From Glycocaulis albus (lineage in GTDB: Bacteria > Pseudomonadota > Alphaproteobacteria > Caulobacterales > Maricaulaceae), in assembly GCF_014639075.1 (NCBI RefSeq), contig NZ_BMFS01000007.1, positions 1 to 64,000 of the forward strand: a DNA stretch of 64,000 nt, in the 5' to 3' direction. Shown here in pieces: positions 20,697 to 29,718 of this stretch. Position 1 is the first letter of the stretch, and every line of letters begins with the position of its first letter. The position numbers were made by a program, and so were the translations under genes. The notes beneath the pieces were generated by a model that did no database searches, was not told the origin of the DNA, and saw nothing but the letters and a program-made list of their open reading frames with translations.

Positions 20697-22652
20697 ATGA
20701 TTAGATTTCTCACCGCTTTGTGCGCCAGCCTCGTAGGTCTGGCGACGCTGGGATCCGCCGCAGCGCAATCACTAGATGTGTCGCATTTTGCCCGGCTGCC
20801 GGCTTTTTCCAGCCCGCGGCTTTCGCCGGACGGCACCGAAGTGGCCTTCCTGCGTGCCGAGGAAGACCTGATCGTGGTCGGCATTGCCTCGCTGACAGAC
20901 GGCGAAACGCGCTGGATCAGTGTTGGACAGCAAAAGGCGCGCTCCGTGCGGTGGGTGGCGGACAATGTTTTGCTGATCAACGTAACCCAGACAAATGATT
21001 TCGGTTCGCGGCGCAGCAATGCATATGAGTTTGGCGCGGCCTTCCTGGTGCGGACGGATGAGCCGAACGCACCCGTGTCGCAACTACTCGTTGGCGAGAG
21101 CCGGGTCGGTGTGAATACATCGCTGTCTTCCGTGCTCGCCGTGGACTGGGAAGCAGGTGAAATCTACACTGCTGCCTACGGCGTGCTGGGACGCAATATG
21201 CGGTTCAGCGACATTCCCCTCTACCTGTTTGCCGTTGACACCCTTACGGGAGAAACGCGCATGGTCGAACGCGGGAGCGGTGAAACGCGCGGCTGGCTAT
21301 TCGATGAAGGCGGAGAGCCCGTGGTGCGCGTCTCGGTAAACCGCCTCGGACGCAATCAGTGGATTGAATTGCGGCAGGATGATCGCTGGAACGAAGTGTG
21401 GCGCTCCTCACGTCGAACCGAGATGATAACGCCGATCGGCATGGCGCCTGAGGGCAACAGAGCGGCCGTGCTGGTTCCGGGCGATACCCGCGAACTGGCA
21501 TGGATGGACCTGGAAACAGGCGAGTTCAGTGACCCGGTCCTATCCGATCCGCAGGCGGAGGTTGGCGGCGCTTTGGTTGACCCCTACACCAACCGCATCG
21601 TGTCTGCCTACTTCACGCGTGACGAGAACTCTGCGCACTGGTTCGACGAAGAGCTGGAGCAATATGAAAACATGATCGCTGAAGCCCTGCCGGATGATGA
21701 GGTAGGCATTTTCAACTGGTCCCGGGACCGCTCGGTCATGCTTGTAGCAACCAATGATGGCGCGGCTGCTCCAGACTATTATCTGTTTTATCCCGAAACC
21801 ATGTCGCTCAACTTCTTGGCGACAGGTTACCCTGCATTGCGCGGCGTGGAACTACCTGACCGTCAGCGTTACACCTACACCGCAAGGGACGGAACGGACA
21901 TTCCCGCATTTCTGACCCGCCCTGCCGGTGATGGCCCGATGCCGCTGGTCATCCTGCCGCACGGCGGACCGGCCTCTCACGAAGTCAGCGGGTTTGACTG
22001 GCTGGCTCACGGCATCTCGTCACAAGGCTACCTGGTCCTTCAACCCGATTTTCGCGGCTCTACTGGCTATGGCCGCGCCTGGGAGCGTGCTGGCGATGGT
22101 GAGTGGGGGAATGGCATTATGCAGCACGATCTGACTGATGGCGTCCGGGCCCTGATAGAGGAGGGTCTGGCTGACCCTGATCGCGTATGCATCGTGGGCG
22201 CGTCCTATGGCGGCTACGCAACACTTGCCGGTGTGACATTCACTCCGGACCTCTATCAATGCGGCGTCGCTATCGCACCCGTCTCCGACCTGTCGGAAAT
22301 GTACACGTTCGCCGGCGGCCGGCGCGATCCAAACAACCCGGTGGCCCGCTACTGGATGCAGGCCATGGCCAATGATGAGGGACGCGGCCGGATGCGTGAA
22401 AACTCGCCTGCGCTGTTTGCCGACCGCGTGACCGCGAACTTGCTGCTTATCCATGGACGTGACGATACGGTGGTGCCCTTGCGCCAATCCGAGATCATGG
22501 AGCGCGCCATGCGCCAAGCGGGCAAGCCGGTGGAGCTGATTGTTGTGGACGGGGAAGACCACTGGCTGTCAACATTTGGCGGTCGGATGAGCACGCTCGT
22601 TGAAACCGTCAGGTTCCTGGATACGCACATCGGCAACGGCGCACAGCCCTAG
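20697..22652 (+). CDS. S9 family (prolyl oligopeptidase-type) peptidase
   Basis: A 651-residue exported serine peptidase. The signal peptide is MIRFLTALCASLVGLATLG followed by SAAAQS. Residues about 30-380 form the propeller part (FSSPRLSPDGTEVAFLRAE and repeats of similar character). The alpha/beta-hydrolase domain has LPHGGPASH, nucleophile Ser503 in GASYGGYA, the Asp in HGRDDTVVPL and the catalytic His in GEDHWLS. GAGGGG upstream of ATG 20697 fixes the start. Members of this family remove dipeptides or act on peptides in the periplasm; the substrate is unknown. It is convergent with 22664-23515, 11 bases apart. Confidence 0.92.
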   Translation: MIRFLTALCASLVGLATLGSAAAQSLDVSHFARLPAFSSPRLSPDGTEVAFLRAEEDLIVVGIASLTDGETRWISVGQQKARSVRWVADNVLLINVTQTNDFGSRRSNAYEFGAAFLVRTDEPNAPVSQLLVGESRVGVNTSLSSVLAVDWEAGEIYTAAYGVLGRNMRFSDIPLYLFAVDTLTGETRMVERGSGETRGWLFDEGGEPVVRVSVNRLGRNQWIELRQDDRWNEVWRSSRRTEMITPIGMAPEGNRAAVLVPGDTRELAWMDLETGEFSDPVLSDPQAEVGGALVDPYTNRIVSAYFTRDENSAHWFDEELEQYENMIAEALPDDEVGIFNWSRDRSVMLVATNDGAAAPDYYLFYPETMSLNFLATGYPALRGVELPDRQRYTYTARDGTDIPAFLTRPAGDGPMPLVILPHGGPASHEVSGFDWLAHGISSQGYLVLQPDFRGSTGYGRAWERAGDGEWGNGIMQHDLTDGVRALIEEGLADPDRVCIVGASYGGYATLAGVTFTPDLYQCGVAIAPVSDLSEMYTFAGGRRDPNNPVARYWMQAMANDEGRGRMRENSPALFADRVTANLLLIHGRDDTVVPLRQSEIMERAMRQAGKPVELIVVDGEDHWLSTFGGRMSTLVETVRFLDTHIGNGAQP

Positions 22653-22663
22653 GGCCTCCGCCC

Positions 22664-23515
22664 CTAGACCCGTCCAGTGAACGAAGCCCATAGCAGGGCA
22701 AGCTGCGCCCCCAGCGGATTATCCGCGGGGGCGTAGTTGTATGGGCTGGCCGTGCGGGCAATCCGCCTGAGCGGACCGCGCGCCAGCGCCGCATAGCCGA
22801 CGGCAGGAAAAACCGATGCAGGGAGTGCCCGGCGTGAAGCATTGAGCTCCCTGGCGGCCTGGTCAGCCAGCGCCAGCAATCCTTCACGGGCCCTTGCCGC
22901 GGCGTCAGGCTGCAATCCCCGGCGCAGGGCTTCAAGCGTGGCGCCACTGGCCTCCAGCTCCCCTTGCGTCACCGGCGGGCGGCCTTGCGCACACAACCGC
23001 GCAAAATTCTGCAACAGGCCGGTATACCCCCACAGGCGCCCCGCTGCCGTCAGGGCGCGCTGCGCGCCATCACCCGGCTGCCAGTCCGGCGCGCACAGAC
23101 GGGCGGCCGCGCGCATCAGCGCGCCTGACGTGCGGTCCACATAGGCTTCACGCTCTGGCGTGTCGGGAAATGCCCCCTCCCCCAGATCGGCATTTCTCGC
23201 CTCGACAAGGCCTGCCAGCCGGGCCTCGCCGGGGGCGCCGGGCTGCTCACACATGATGGCCAGCGCCTCATAGACGGGATGGCGGCGCACACGCGGCGGA
23301 CTGGCATAAATATCTGTCAGGGCCTCACGCGCCCACGCCAGACGCATCTCGCCAATCACCGGCTCGCTGACACTCGCCGGGATACGCGCAATCTCGGCAT
23401 TGAAGGCGTATAGCGCCCACAGATTGGCGCGCACCGGCGCGGGCGCAAACAGTCCGGCCAGATACCGGGCGGGATCCTCGCGGCGGACCGTATCGGCAAG
23501 TGTGTCAGCGCTCAT
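22664..23515 (-). CDS. squalene/phytoene synthase family protein, NDUFAF6-like
   Basis: A 283-residue member of the trans-isoprenyl synthase fold (EDPARYLAGLFAPAPVRANL and WALYAFNAEIARIPA near the N-terminus; GRLWGYTGLLQNFARL about 180-195). The Asp-rich metal sites of true squalene or phytoene synthases (DxxxD) are not visible: ALYAFNAEIARI stands where the first would be. This pattern fits the alphaproteobacterial/mitochondrial NDUFAF6 group, which assists complex I assembly, rather than a synthase; no carotenoid or hopanoid genes are near. The ATG at 23515 starts MSADTLADTV. Confidence 0.75.
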   Translation of the reverse strand: MSADTLADTVRREDPARYLAGLFAPAPVRANLWALYAFNAEIARIPASVSEPVIGEMRLAWAREALTDIYASPPRVRRHPVYEALAIMCEQPGAPGEARLAGLVEARNADLGEGAFPDTPEREAYVDRTSGALMRAAARLCAPDWQPGDGAQRALTAAGRLWGYTGLLQNFARLCAQGRPPVTQGELEASGATLEALRRGLQPDAAARAREGLLALADQAARELNASRRALPASVFPAVGYAALARGPLRRIARTASPYNYAPADNPLGAQLALLWASFTGRV

Positions 23516-23641
23516 CTGTGTGACATTTTCCTGAAATTCGCGCGCCAATCGCAGGGAGTGGCGTGTTTTAACTTGCCAATGATGCAGGCGCGGGGTGAGC
23601 TTCGCGGCACACAAAGCCACCCCTGTTCGCGGAGACCCGAC

Positions 23642-24955
23642 ATGTATGACGCTCGCTGGCGCCTGACCACCCTTGTGCTGGCTTCCGCGCTGGCCGGCTC
23701 TCTGGGCCTTGCGGCCTGCAGCCCGCAAACGCAAGCCAATGCCGACACTGTCAGCGAGGCAGTCCCTGCCGCCCGCCAGCTTGATGGACAAGGGCTTGCA
23801 GCGCTGGACGCCGCGCTTGACCAGTTTGCCGCTGTGCAGGCCCGGTCGGGCTATGTCGCACTCATCGCGCGCGACGGCGTTGTCCAGCACATCGCCGAAG
23901 CCGGCTATGCCGATATCGAGGCCGAACGCCCGATGACAGCCGATACGCTGGTGCGCATCGCATCCATGACCAAGCCCGTCACGGCGGTGGCAGTCATGCA
24001 ACTCGTCGAGGATGGGGCGCTGCGGCTGGATCAGCCGCTGGCTGACATCATCCCTGCCTTTGCCGATGCGCGCGTCGCGGTATCGGTGATGGCCGGTGAG
24101 GATGGCCAGATCGAAACCGTAGCGGCGGACCGCCCCGTCACGATCGAACATCTGCTCACCCATACATCCGGTATCGGCTATGTGTTCGACTACGAGACCG
24201 ATCTGGGCCGGCTCTACCTCACCCGCAATGTCTATGAAGATCGCGAAATGACGCTGGAGGAGCGGATCAACCATCTGGCTGGCCTGCCGCTATACTTCCA
24301 GCCCGGCGAGCGCTGGTACTATAGCTGGTCAAACGACATTCTTGGCCGCGTAGTGGAGGTGGTCTCCGGGCAGAACCTGGAAAGCTACATGCAGGCGCGG
24401 ATATTCCAGCCGCTGGGCATGAACGAGACCACCTTCTTCCCGCGCGAAGAGCAACGCAGCCAGATCGCCACACTTTACACGCACGATGAAAGCAGCGCGA
24501 TACAGCCCGTCCCCGCGAGCCTCGATTATGCCTTTGGCGCCAATGTTGCGGCCGGCGGTGCCGGGCTTTTCTCTACTGCAAACGACTATTTCCGGTTCGC
24601 GCAGGCGCTGGCCAATGGCGGCGAGCTGGAAGGCGTGCGCATCCTCTCCGGGGAGAGCGTGGAGACAATGACGCAAGTGCATGTTGGCGCCGACCGCATG
24701 CCCGAACAGATGAATGCGGGCAATCTGGGCTTTGGCTATTCACTGGGCGTCGTCTATGAGGGCCGGGGATCGTCAGCCAGCGGATACCCGGCCGATTTCG
24801 GCTGGGGCGGCTATTTCGACACCGATTTCTTCGTCAGCCCGCAGACTGGCGTAGTGGCCCTGATACTGGCGCAGGAGCAGCCGTCTGCGACCACTCCGCC
24901 GCAGGGCGCGCGGGCGATTTTCCGCCAGCTCATGCCGGCGGTGATCGCGGAGTAA
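23642..24955 (+). CDS. beta-lactamase-fold serine hydrolase, lipoprotein (family VIII esterase-like)
   Basis: A 437-residue exported hydrolase with lipobox LGLAAC (Cys about 24). The class-C beta-lactamase/esterase motifs are the Ser-x-x-Lys SMTK (RIASMTKPVTAV, about 110) and a Tyr motif in WYYSWSNDILGRVVEVVSG (about 222-240). The C-terminal half has GGAGLFSTANDYFRFAQAL and a Gly-rich strand (FGWGGYFDTDFFVSP). Such enzymes are often esterases or D-amino-acid peptidases, rarely true beta-lactamases. The start is ATG 23642 (MYDARWRLTT); the longer frame lacks a signal peptide. A strong hairpin terminator follows the stop. Confidence 0.88.
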   Translation: MYDARWRLTTLVLASALAGSLGLAACSPQTQANADTVSEAVPAARQLDGQGLAALDAALDQFAAVQARSGYVALIARDGVVQHIAEAGYADIEAERPMTADTLVRIASMTKPVTAVAVMQLVEDGALRLDQPLADIIPAFADARVAVSVMAGEDGQIETVAADRPVTIEHLLTHTSGIGYVFDYETDLGRLYLTRNVYEDREMTLEERINHLAGLPLYFQPGERWYYSWSNDILGRVVEVVSGQNLESYMQARIFQPLGMNETTFFPREEQRSQIATLYTHDESSAIQPVPASLDYAFGANVAAGGAGLFSTANDYFRFAQALANGGELEGVRILSGESVETMTQVHVGADRMPEQMNAGNLGFGYSLGVVYEGRGSSASGYPADFGWGGYFDTDFFVSPQTGVVALILAQEQPSATTPPQGARAIFRQLMPAVIAE

Positions 24956-24978
24956 AATCCCTGCCTCACAGGCAAGCA

Positions 24979-25006
24979 AAAACCCCGGCGCTGGCGCCGG
25001 GGTTTT
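24979..25006. terminator. bidirectional intrinsic terminator
   Basis: Arms AAAACCCCGGCG (24979-24990) and CGCCGGGGTTTT (24995-25006) are perfect complements around CTGG. It lies between the convergent serine hydrolase gene and secF, and its A/T-flanked stem supplies a U-run on either strand. Confidence 0.85.
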
Positions 25007-25040
25007 CCATTGGCCGAATGCCGTCTGCGGACAGAGCGGG

Positions 25041-26015
25041 TCAGTCTTCCCTGTCCCCTCCGTCACGGCGCACACCGGTCACAGTGAGCAGAGGCGCGGC
25101 CACAAAGATCGAGGAATAAGTACCGATGGCCACGCCCCAGATCAGCGCCATCGCAAAGCCTTCCAGGGCCGGACCGCCCATGACCGCCATGGCGATTAGC
25201 GCCACCAGCGTAGTGCCGGACGTCAGGATGGTACGCGACAGCGTCGCGTTGATGGCAAGGTCCAGCACCTGGGGCGTTGGCAGGGATTTGAACTTGCGGA
25301 ACATCTCCCGGATCCGGTCGTAGATGACCACGGTATCGTTCATCGAATAACCGACAATGGTGAGAATGGCCGCGATAGTCGGGAGGTTGAACTGGAGCTG
25401 GGTAACGGAGAAGAATCCGATCGTGATGATCACGTCGTGTGCCAGTGCCAGCACCGCGCCCACCGAATACTGCCACTCAAAGCGCAGCCAGATATAGACC
25501 AGCATCAGGAAGAGAGAGACGAGCACCGCCGTCGCGCCAGCCACCCGCAACTCGTCAGAGACCTGAGGGCTGATCACTTCCATCCGCTCGAAGCTGACAT
25601 CGGGGATCGCCTCGACCAGAGCGCCGCGCACCAGCTGTTGCACGGCCTGCTGGGCCTGGGCGGCATCCAGCGCCTCAAAGCCTTCCAGCGCGTTGATGAC
25701 TTCAGGATCGATTTCACCGACGCGGATGAGCACGTCTTCGTCTGTGCCGAAGCCCTGCACCTGCACATCACCGGGCACGGCGGCAGACACCACTTCGCGG
25801 ATCAGGGCGATGTCGGCCGGGCCTTCGGTGCTGATTTCGATTGCCGTGCCGCCACGGAAATCGATGCCGAGATTGAGGCCCATGGTGAAGAAGGCCGCGA
25901 CCGAGCCCAGCACCATGAAGAGCGACAGGACAAACGCGCCGACCCGCATGCGGATGAAACCGAAATCGGTTTCAACCGGCAGGAAGCGAACGAGAGCAAA
26001 ACTGGAAAGATTCAT
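25041..26015 (-). CDS. secF: protein translocase subunit SecF
   Basis: SecF works with SecD and YajC at the inner membrane to drive late steps of protein export with the proton or sodium gradient. The 324-residue protein has six expected membrane helices, a periplasmic loop (about 60-155), and the conserved segments GLNLGIDFRGGTAIEI (about 47-62) and YSMNDTVVIYDRIRE (about 220-234). It starts 15 bases after secD, in the order yajC-secD-secF. Confidence 0.97.
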   Translation of the reverse strand: MNLSSFALVRFLPVETDFGFIRMRVGAFVLSLFMVLGSVAAFFTMGLNLGIDFRGGTAIEISTEGPADIALIREVVSAAVPGDVQVQGFGTDEDVLIRVGEIDPEVINALEGFEALDAAQAQQAVQQLVRGALVEAIPDVSFERMEVISPQVSDELRVAGATAVLVSLFLMLVYIWLRFEWQYSVGAVLALAHDVIITIGFFSVTQLQFNLPTIAAILTIVGYSMNDTVVIYDRIREMFRKFKSLPTPQVLDLAINATLSRTILTSGTTLVALIAMAVMGGPALEGFAMALIWGVAIGTYSSIFVAAPLLTVTGVRRDGGDRED

Positions 26016-26030
26016 GGTTTTTTCTCCCGC

Positions 26031-27662
26031 CTACATCGGCAGGGCTTTGGGTTTGGCGAAACGCAGCCAACCCGCCAGAAGAAGCCGCGAGAAGACGAAG
26101 GCGGTAAAGACGGACGTCATGATGCCGATGCCGAGGGTCACGGCAAAGCCGCGCACCGGACCTGCGCCCATCATGTAGAGCACCGCCGCCGCGATGAAGG
26201 TGGTGACGTTGGCGTCCAGAATGGCCGACAGCGCGTGCTGGTAGCCGTTCTCTATGGCGTTCGCCACGGTCCGGCCCGACCGGTATTCCTCGCGGATCCG
26301 TTCGAAGATCAGCACGTTGGCGTCCACCGCCATGCCGATCGTCAGAACGATACCGGCAATCCCCGGCAGGGTGAGCGTTGCCTGCAAGCCTGACAGCCCC
26401 CCCATCAGAAGGCAGATATTGACGACCAGTGCCAGTGTGGAGGCCACGCCGAAGAAGCCGTAGGCCAGCAGCATGAACACGATGACGAGGCTGAAGCCGA
26501 TAATGATGGCAGTCTGGCCGCGATCAATGGAATCCTGCCCCAGACCGGCGCTAACCGAGCGCTGCTCGACCGGCGTGAGGCGCGCGGGCAGCGCGCCCGC
26601 GTTCAGCATGTTGGCCAGGTCATTGGCGGACTGGACGGTAAAACCGCCATCGATCATGCCCGAGCCACCCATGATAGGTGAGCGGATACGCGGCGCAGAA
26701 ATGATGACGTCATCCAGCACGATGGCGAAGCGGCGCCCGACATTGGCCGCCGTGGCATCGCCGAAAGCGCGCGCGCCCGACGTATTGAAGGTAAAGTTCA
26801 CCGAGGGCTGGCCAGCCTCGTTGAAGCCCTGGCTGGCGCGAACCAGCTGCTCGCCGGTCACCAGCGCACGGCGCTGGACGGCGAGGAAGGGCTCGCCCGC
26901 CTCTTCGGTCGGCAGGATGATGACGCCGGGCGGTGTGCGCCCCTGCCCGTCCGGGCCGGGGTCAACATTGGCCTCAACCATGTGGAAGGTCATACGCGCC
27001 GTGGTGCCGACAATCTCGATAATGCGCTGGGGATCGCTCTCGCCCGGCACCTGGACCAGTACACGGTCATCGCCCTGACGCACGATGGTCGGTTCAGTGG
27101 TACCAGTGCCGTCAATACGCCGCCGGATGACTTCCACCGACTGGGTGACAGTGCGGCGCTGGATTTCTTCAAAAGCCGCCTCCGTAATGCCGACGCGGAT
27201 CGTGCGGCCATCCGGGTCTGCCTCGATGGAGAGCGTCTGGTCGAGGCTCGCCTGACCGAAGGAGTTCGATACCGGCTCGTTGATCCCACGCAGGCGGCGC
27301 AGCGCCGCTTCCATGTCGTCCGGGCGCGACAGGCGCACGACAACACGTCCTTCCACAACAGCAGGCGCTGCCGTCAGAATGGCCGGCTGGTTGCGCAAGA
27401 CGGTGCGCACATCATCGGCCAGCCGGACAAGGCGCTCGGAGCGCACCTCGTCCATATCGACCTGGAAGACCAGGTGAGAGCCGCCACGCAAATCCAGACC
27501 CAGGTTGAGCGTGTCGCTGGGCAGGACGGACCATACACCTTGCGGACGGCCGTCAGGACCGTAGCGCGTGCTCTCGGACACGAAATTGGGCAGGAGGAAC
27601 ATCACCCCGATCAGGATGGTTCCAAGGATGAGGGCGATCTTCCAGCGGGCAAAATAAAGCAT
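26031..27662 (-). CDS. secD: protein translocase subunit SecD
   Basis: The 543-residue SecD has a large periplasmic domain between helix 1 and helix 2, with NLGLDLRGGSHLVFQVDM (about 53-70) and IVGTTARMTFHMVE (about 220-233). The C-terminal membrane domain has MAVDANVLIFERIREE and VTTFIAAAVLYM, including the conserved Asp of AVDANVL. It is the second gene of the yajC-secD-secF unit; 35 bases separate it from yajC. Confidence 0.97.
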   Translation of the reverse strand: MLYFARWKIALILGTILIGVMFLLPNFVSESTRYGPDGRPQGVWSVLPSDTLNLGLDLRGGSHLVFQVDMDEVRSERLVRLADDVRTVLRNQPAILTAAPAVVEGRVVVRLSRPDDMEAALRRLRGINEPVSNSFGQASLDQTLSIEADPDGRTIRVGITEAAFEEIQRRTVTQSVEVIRRRIDGTGTTEPTIVRQGDDRVLVQVPGESDPQRIIEIVGTTARMTFHMVEANVDPGPDGQGRTPPGVIILPTEEAGEPFLAVQRRALVTGEQLVRASQGFNEAGQPSVNFTFNTSGARAFGDATAANVGRRFAIVLDDVIISAPRIRSPIMGGSGMIDGGFTVQSANDLANMLNAGALPARLTPVEQRSVSAGLGQDSIDRGQTAIIIGFSLVIVFMLLAYGFFGVASTLALVVNICLLMGGLSGLQATLTLPGIAGIVLTIGMAVDANVLIFERIREEYRSGRTVANAIENGYQHALSAILDANVTTFIAAAVLYMMGAGPVRGFAVTLGIGIMTSVFTAFVFSRLLLAGWLRFAKPKALPM

Positions 27663-27697
27663 GGCGGATTGCAGATAGGGCGCAGCAGCGCTGAGCG

Positions 27698-28081
27698 CTA
27701 GCTGCGCTGTTCCTCATCGCTGTCATCGGCATCGTCCTCGCTGCGGCGCGAACGGGACGGCTCGGTGCGGGCACGCACTTCGGAAATGGTGTGACGCACC
27801 ACTTTCACCCGCACACCTTGCGCCAGCTCGACGGTCAGCTCGCCATCCGCGACACGGGTCACCTTGCCGATCAGACCACCGGCGGTGACGACCTCGTCAC
27901 CACGGCGGAGCGCCTCGACCATCTCGCGATGCTTCTTCACGCGCTGCTGTTGCGGGCGGATAAGCAGGAAATAGAAGACCACAAAGATCAGCACGAACGG
28001 GAAGAGCTGGATCAGCAGCGCACCCATGCCGCCGCCGCCACCGGCAGCAGCGAGCGTCACAGAGTCGAGAAATGCGGGCAT
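27698..28081 (-). CDS. yajC: preprotein translocase subunit YajC
   Basis: YajC is a small single-pass accessory of SecDF. The 127-residue protein has a hydrophobic helix (LLIQLFPFVLIFVVFYFLLI, about 22-41) followed by RPQQQRVKKHREMV and GDEVVTAGGLIGKVTRV, all typical. The C-terminal tail is unusually acidic and Ser/Arg-rich (SRRSEDDADDSDEE). The start is ATG 28081 (MPAFLDSV). Confidence 0.95.
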   Translation of the reverse strand: MPAFLDSVTLAAAGGGGGMGALLIQLFPFVLIFVVFYFLLIRPQQQRVKKHREMVEALRRGDEVVTAGGLIGKVTRVADGELTVELAQGVRVKVVRHTISEVRARTEPSRSRRSEDDADDSDEEQRS

Positions 28082-28175
28082 GGTGTTGTATCCTTGGATG
28101 CAAGGGGGGATTTGCGCGGGACTATATCCACGCACGCCGCAGGCGCAACTCGGATCGGTATGTTGTGCTCAGTTG

Positions 28176-29108
28176 TCAGCGGCGCGGCAGGTATTCCAGC
28201 GGATTGACCGGGGTCACGCCGCGCCGGATCTCGAAATGCACCTGCACACGGTTGGCCGATCCGGTGGAACCGGCCTCGGCTATCACGGCGCCTGCCTCCA
28301 CCTGCTGGCCCACCGAGACGCGCAAGACAGAGTTGTGCGCGTAGGCCGTCACCCAGTCGCCATGACGCAGCAGCACCAGCTCGCCATAGCCCTGCAATTC
28401 ATTGCCCGCATATACGACTTCGCCGGCGGCCGCGGCGCGCACAGGCTCGCCGACACTGGCCGCTATCTTGATGCCATCATTGCGCCGCCCGCCGGGCTGG
28501 GCCCCGAAATTGGCAATCACCTCGCCGCTGTGCGGCCAGCGGAACTGGGGCGCACCGGCAGCCGGCTGCGAAGGCTGTTGTGCCGGTTGCTGCGCGGGCT
28601 GGCTGGCCGGAGGCGGTGTCTGGGCCGGGCGCTGGCTCGGGGCAGGAGGAGTGGCAGATGCCGTCTGCGCAGGCCGGGCTGTGCCCGAAAGCTGCAATTC
28701 CTGGCCCGGATAGATCGTGTAGGGCGCAGGAATGGCGTTGATCGAGGCCAGTTCCTGCAAGCTCATCCCGTGACTGACCGCAATGCGGTAGAGATTGTCA
28801 CCGCGCCGGACCGTATAGGTGCGCGCGGCGCCCGGCATAAGCAGCACCTGCCCGTCACGCAGGGTGTAGGGGGCTGACAGATTGTTCTCGGCAGCCATAT
28901 CCAGCCAGCGTACGCCGCACCGGTCGGCAATGCCGCTCAGCGTGTCGCCGCGCCGGACAGTGTAGCGGCTGGCGCAGCTCGCCGGCTCGGACTGCGAGGC
29001 TGACGAGGTGGATGACGGGCCGCGAATGGGTTCGGGACGGGAGGCGCACGCGCCAAGAGCGGCGCAAAGCACCGCCAAAGCCGCCCAACGAAACGCCTGC
29101 GCTATCAT
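28176..29108 (-). CDS. nlpD: NlpD-like lipoprotein with LysM repeats and a degenerate M23 (LytM) domain
   Basis: A 310-residue lipoprotein (lipobox LGACAS). Two LysM peptidoglycan-binding repeats (YTVRRGDTLSGIADRCG, about 50-66; YTVRRGDNLYRIAVSHG, about 98-114) are followed by a Pro/Gln-rich linker and an M23 domain. The active-site metal ligands are lost: GRRNDGIKIA stands for GxxHxGIDI and TAYAHNS for the HxH region, as in NlpD/EnvC-type amidase activators. The C-terminal VNPLEYLPRR matches NlpD. Start ATG 29108, preceded by a possible TTG. The neighbours pcm and surE are the same as in the gammaproteobacterial surE-pcm-nlpD order. Expected role: activating cell-wall amidases during division. 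Confidence 0.88.
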   Translation of the reverse strand: MIAQAFRWAALAVLCAALGACASRPEPIRGPSSTSSASQSEPASCASRYTVRRGDTLSGIADRCGVRWLDMAAENNLSAPYTLRDGQVLLMPGAARTYTVRRGDNLYRIAVSHGMSLQELASINAIPAPYTIYPGQELQLSGTARPAQTASATPPAPSQRPAQTPPPASQPAQQPAQQPSQPAAGAPQFRWPHSGEVIANFGAQPGGRRNDGIKIAASVGEPVRAAAAGEVVYAGNELQGYGELVLLRHGDWVTAYAHNSVLRVSVGQQVEAGAVIAEAGSTGSANRVQVHFEIRRGVTPVNPLEYLPRR

Positions 29109-29195
29109 CAACCGCCAACCCTGTCCGCACCAAAGGGGTACGGACAGGCATCATGGCGCGGGAGCGTTAATCACGCGTTAGCTACGCGCAAAGTG

Positions 29196-29624
29196 TCAGC
29201 GCGAGGCGCTTTCACCTTCCTCGATATGCGTCAGGCGCTCGAAATCGCCCAGGCCGCAGCTGCCGGACAGCATGCCCTGCCCGCCATTGTCCACGACATC
29301 GACGATCTGGTTGCGGCACAGCTGGCTGCCGGTGGTGGAGTATTGCAGATAGGTGCCCGCGCTGGCGGCGCGGCTGCAACGTCCGTTGACCACATTGAGA
29401 TACATGTCACGATTACGCATCTCGACCAGGAAATGATGGTCGTCCAGCGGCTGGATGGACCGCACCTGGGTGAGATTGACACAGGTACGGGTTTCGCCGG
29501 TGCGTTCAAACTGGGCGAGCCGTTCCGCCGCCGCTTCGGACATCTCTTGCGCCGATACGGCAGACGCCATGGCGAGCGCCGCTGCCGCAGCGGCCATCCC
29601 GGTGATAAAATTACGCGATTTCAT
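29196..29624 (-). CDS. small secreted protein of unknown function
   Basis: A 142-residue exported protein with signal peptide MKSRNFITGMAAAAAALAMA ending near VSAQE. The mature part has four Cys (TRTCVN, GRCSRA, SQLCRN, SGSCGL), suggesting disulfides, and a beta-rich pattern similar in general style to small periplasmic DUF proteins such as DUF6491 (weak impression). GGGAGA about nine bases upstream supports ATG 29624. It sits between pcm and nlpD on the same strand. Confidence 0.65.
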   Translation of the reverse strand: MKSRNFITGMAAAAAALAMASAVSAQEMSEAAAERLAQFERTGETRTCVNLTQVRSIQPLDDHHFLVEMRNRDMYLNVVNGRCSRAASAGTYLQYSTTGSQLCRNQIVDVVDNGGQGMLSGSCGLGDFERLTHIEEGESASR

Positions 29625-29718
29625 GCGGACATCTCCCTTTGAAAGACAATCCAGTCCCTCAGGGCAGCATGAACCCTCCCACAGCAAGGTCAAGTTAGCG
29701 TCCGTTCACATTATTGCG

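Noticed and set aside
23642-24955. Calling the serine hydrolase a beta-lactamase
   Set aside because: It has the SxxK motif but the Tyr region and C-terminal half look like family VIII esterases; resistance function is not supported.
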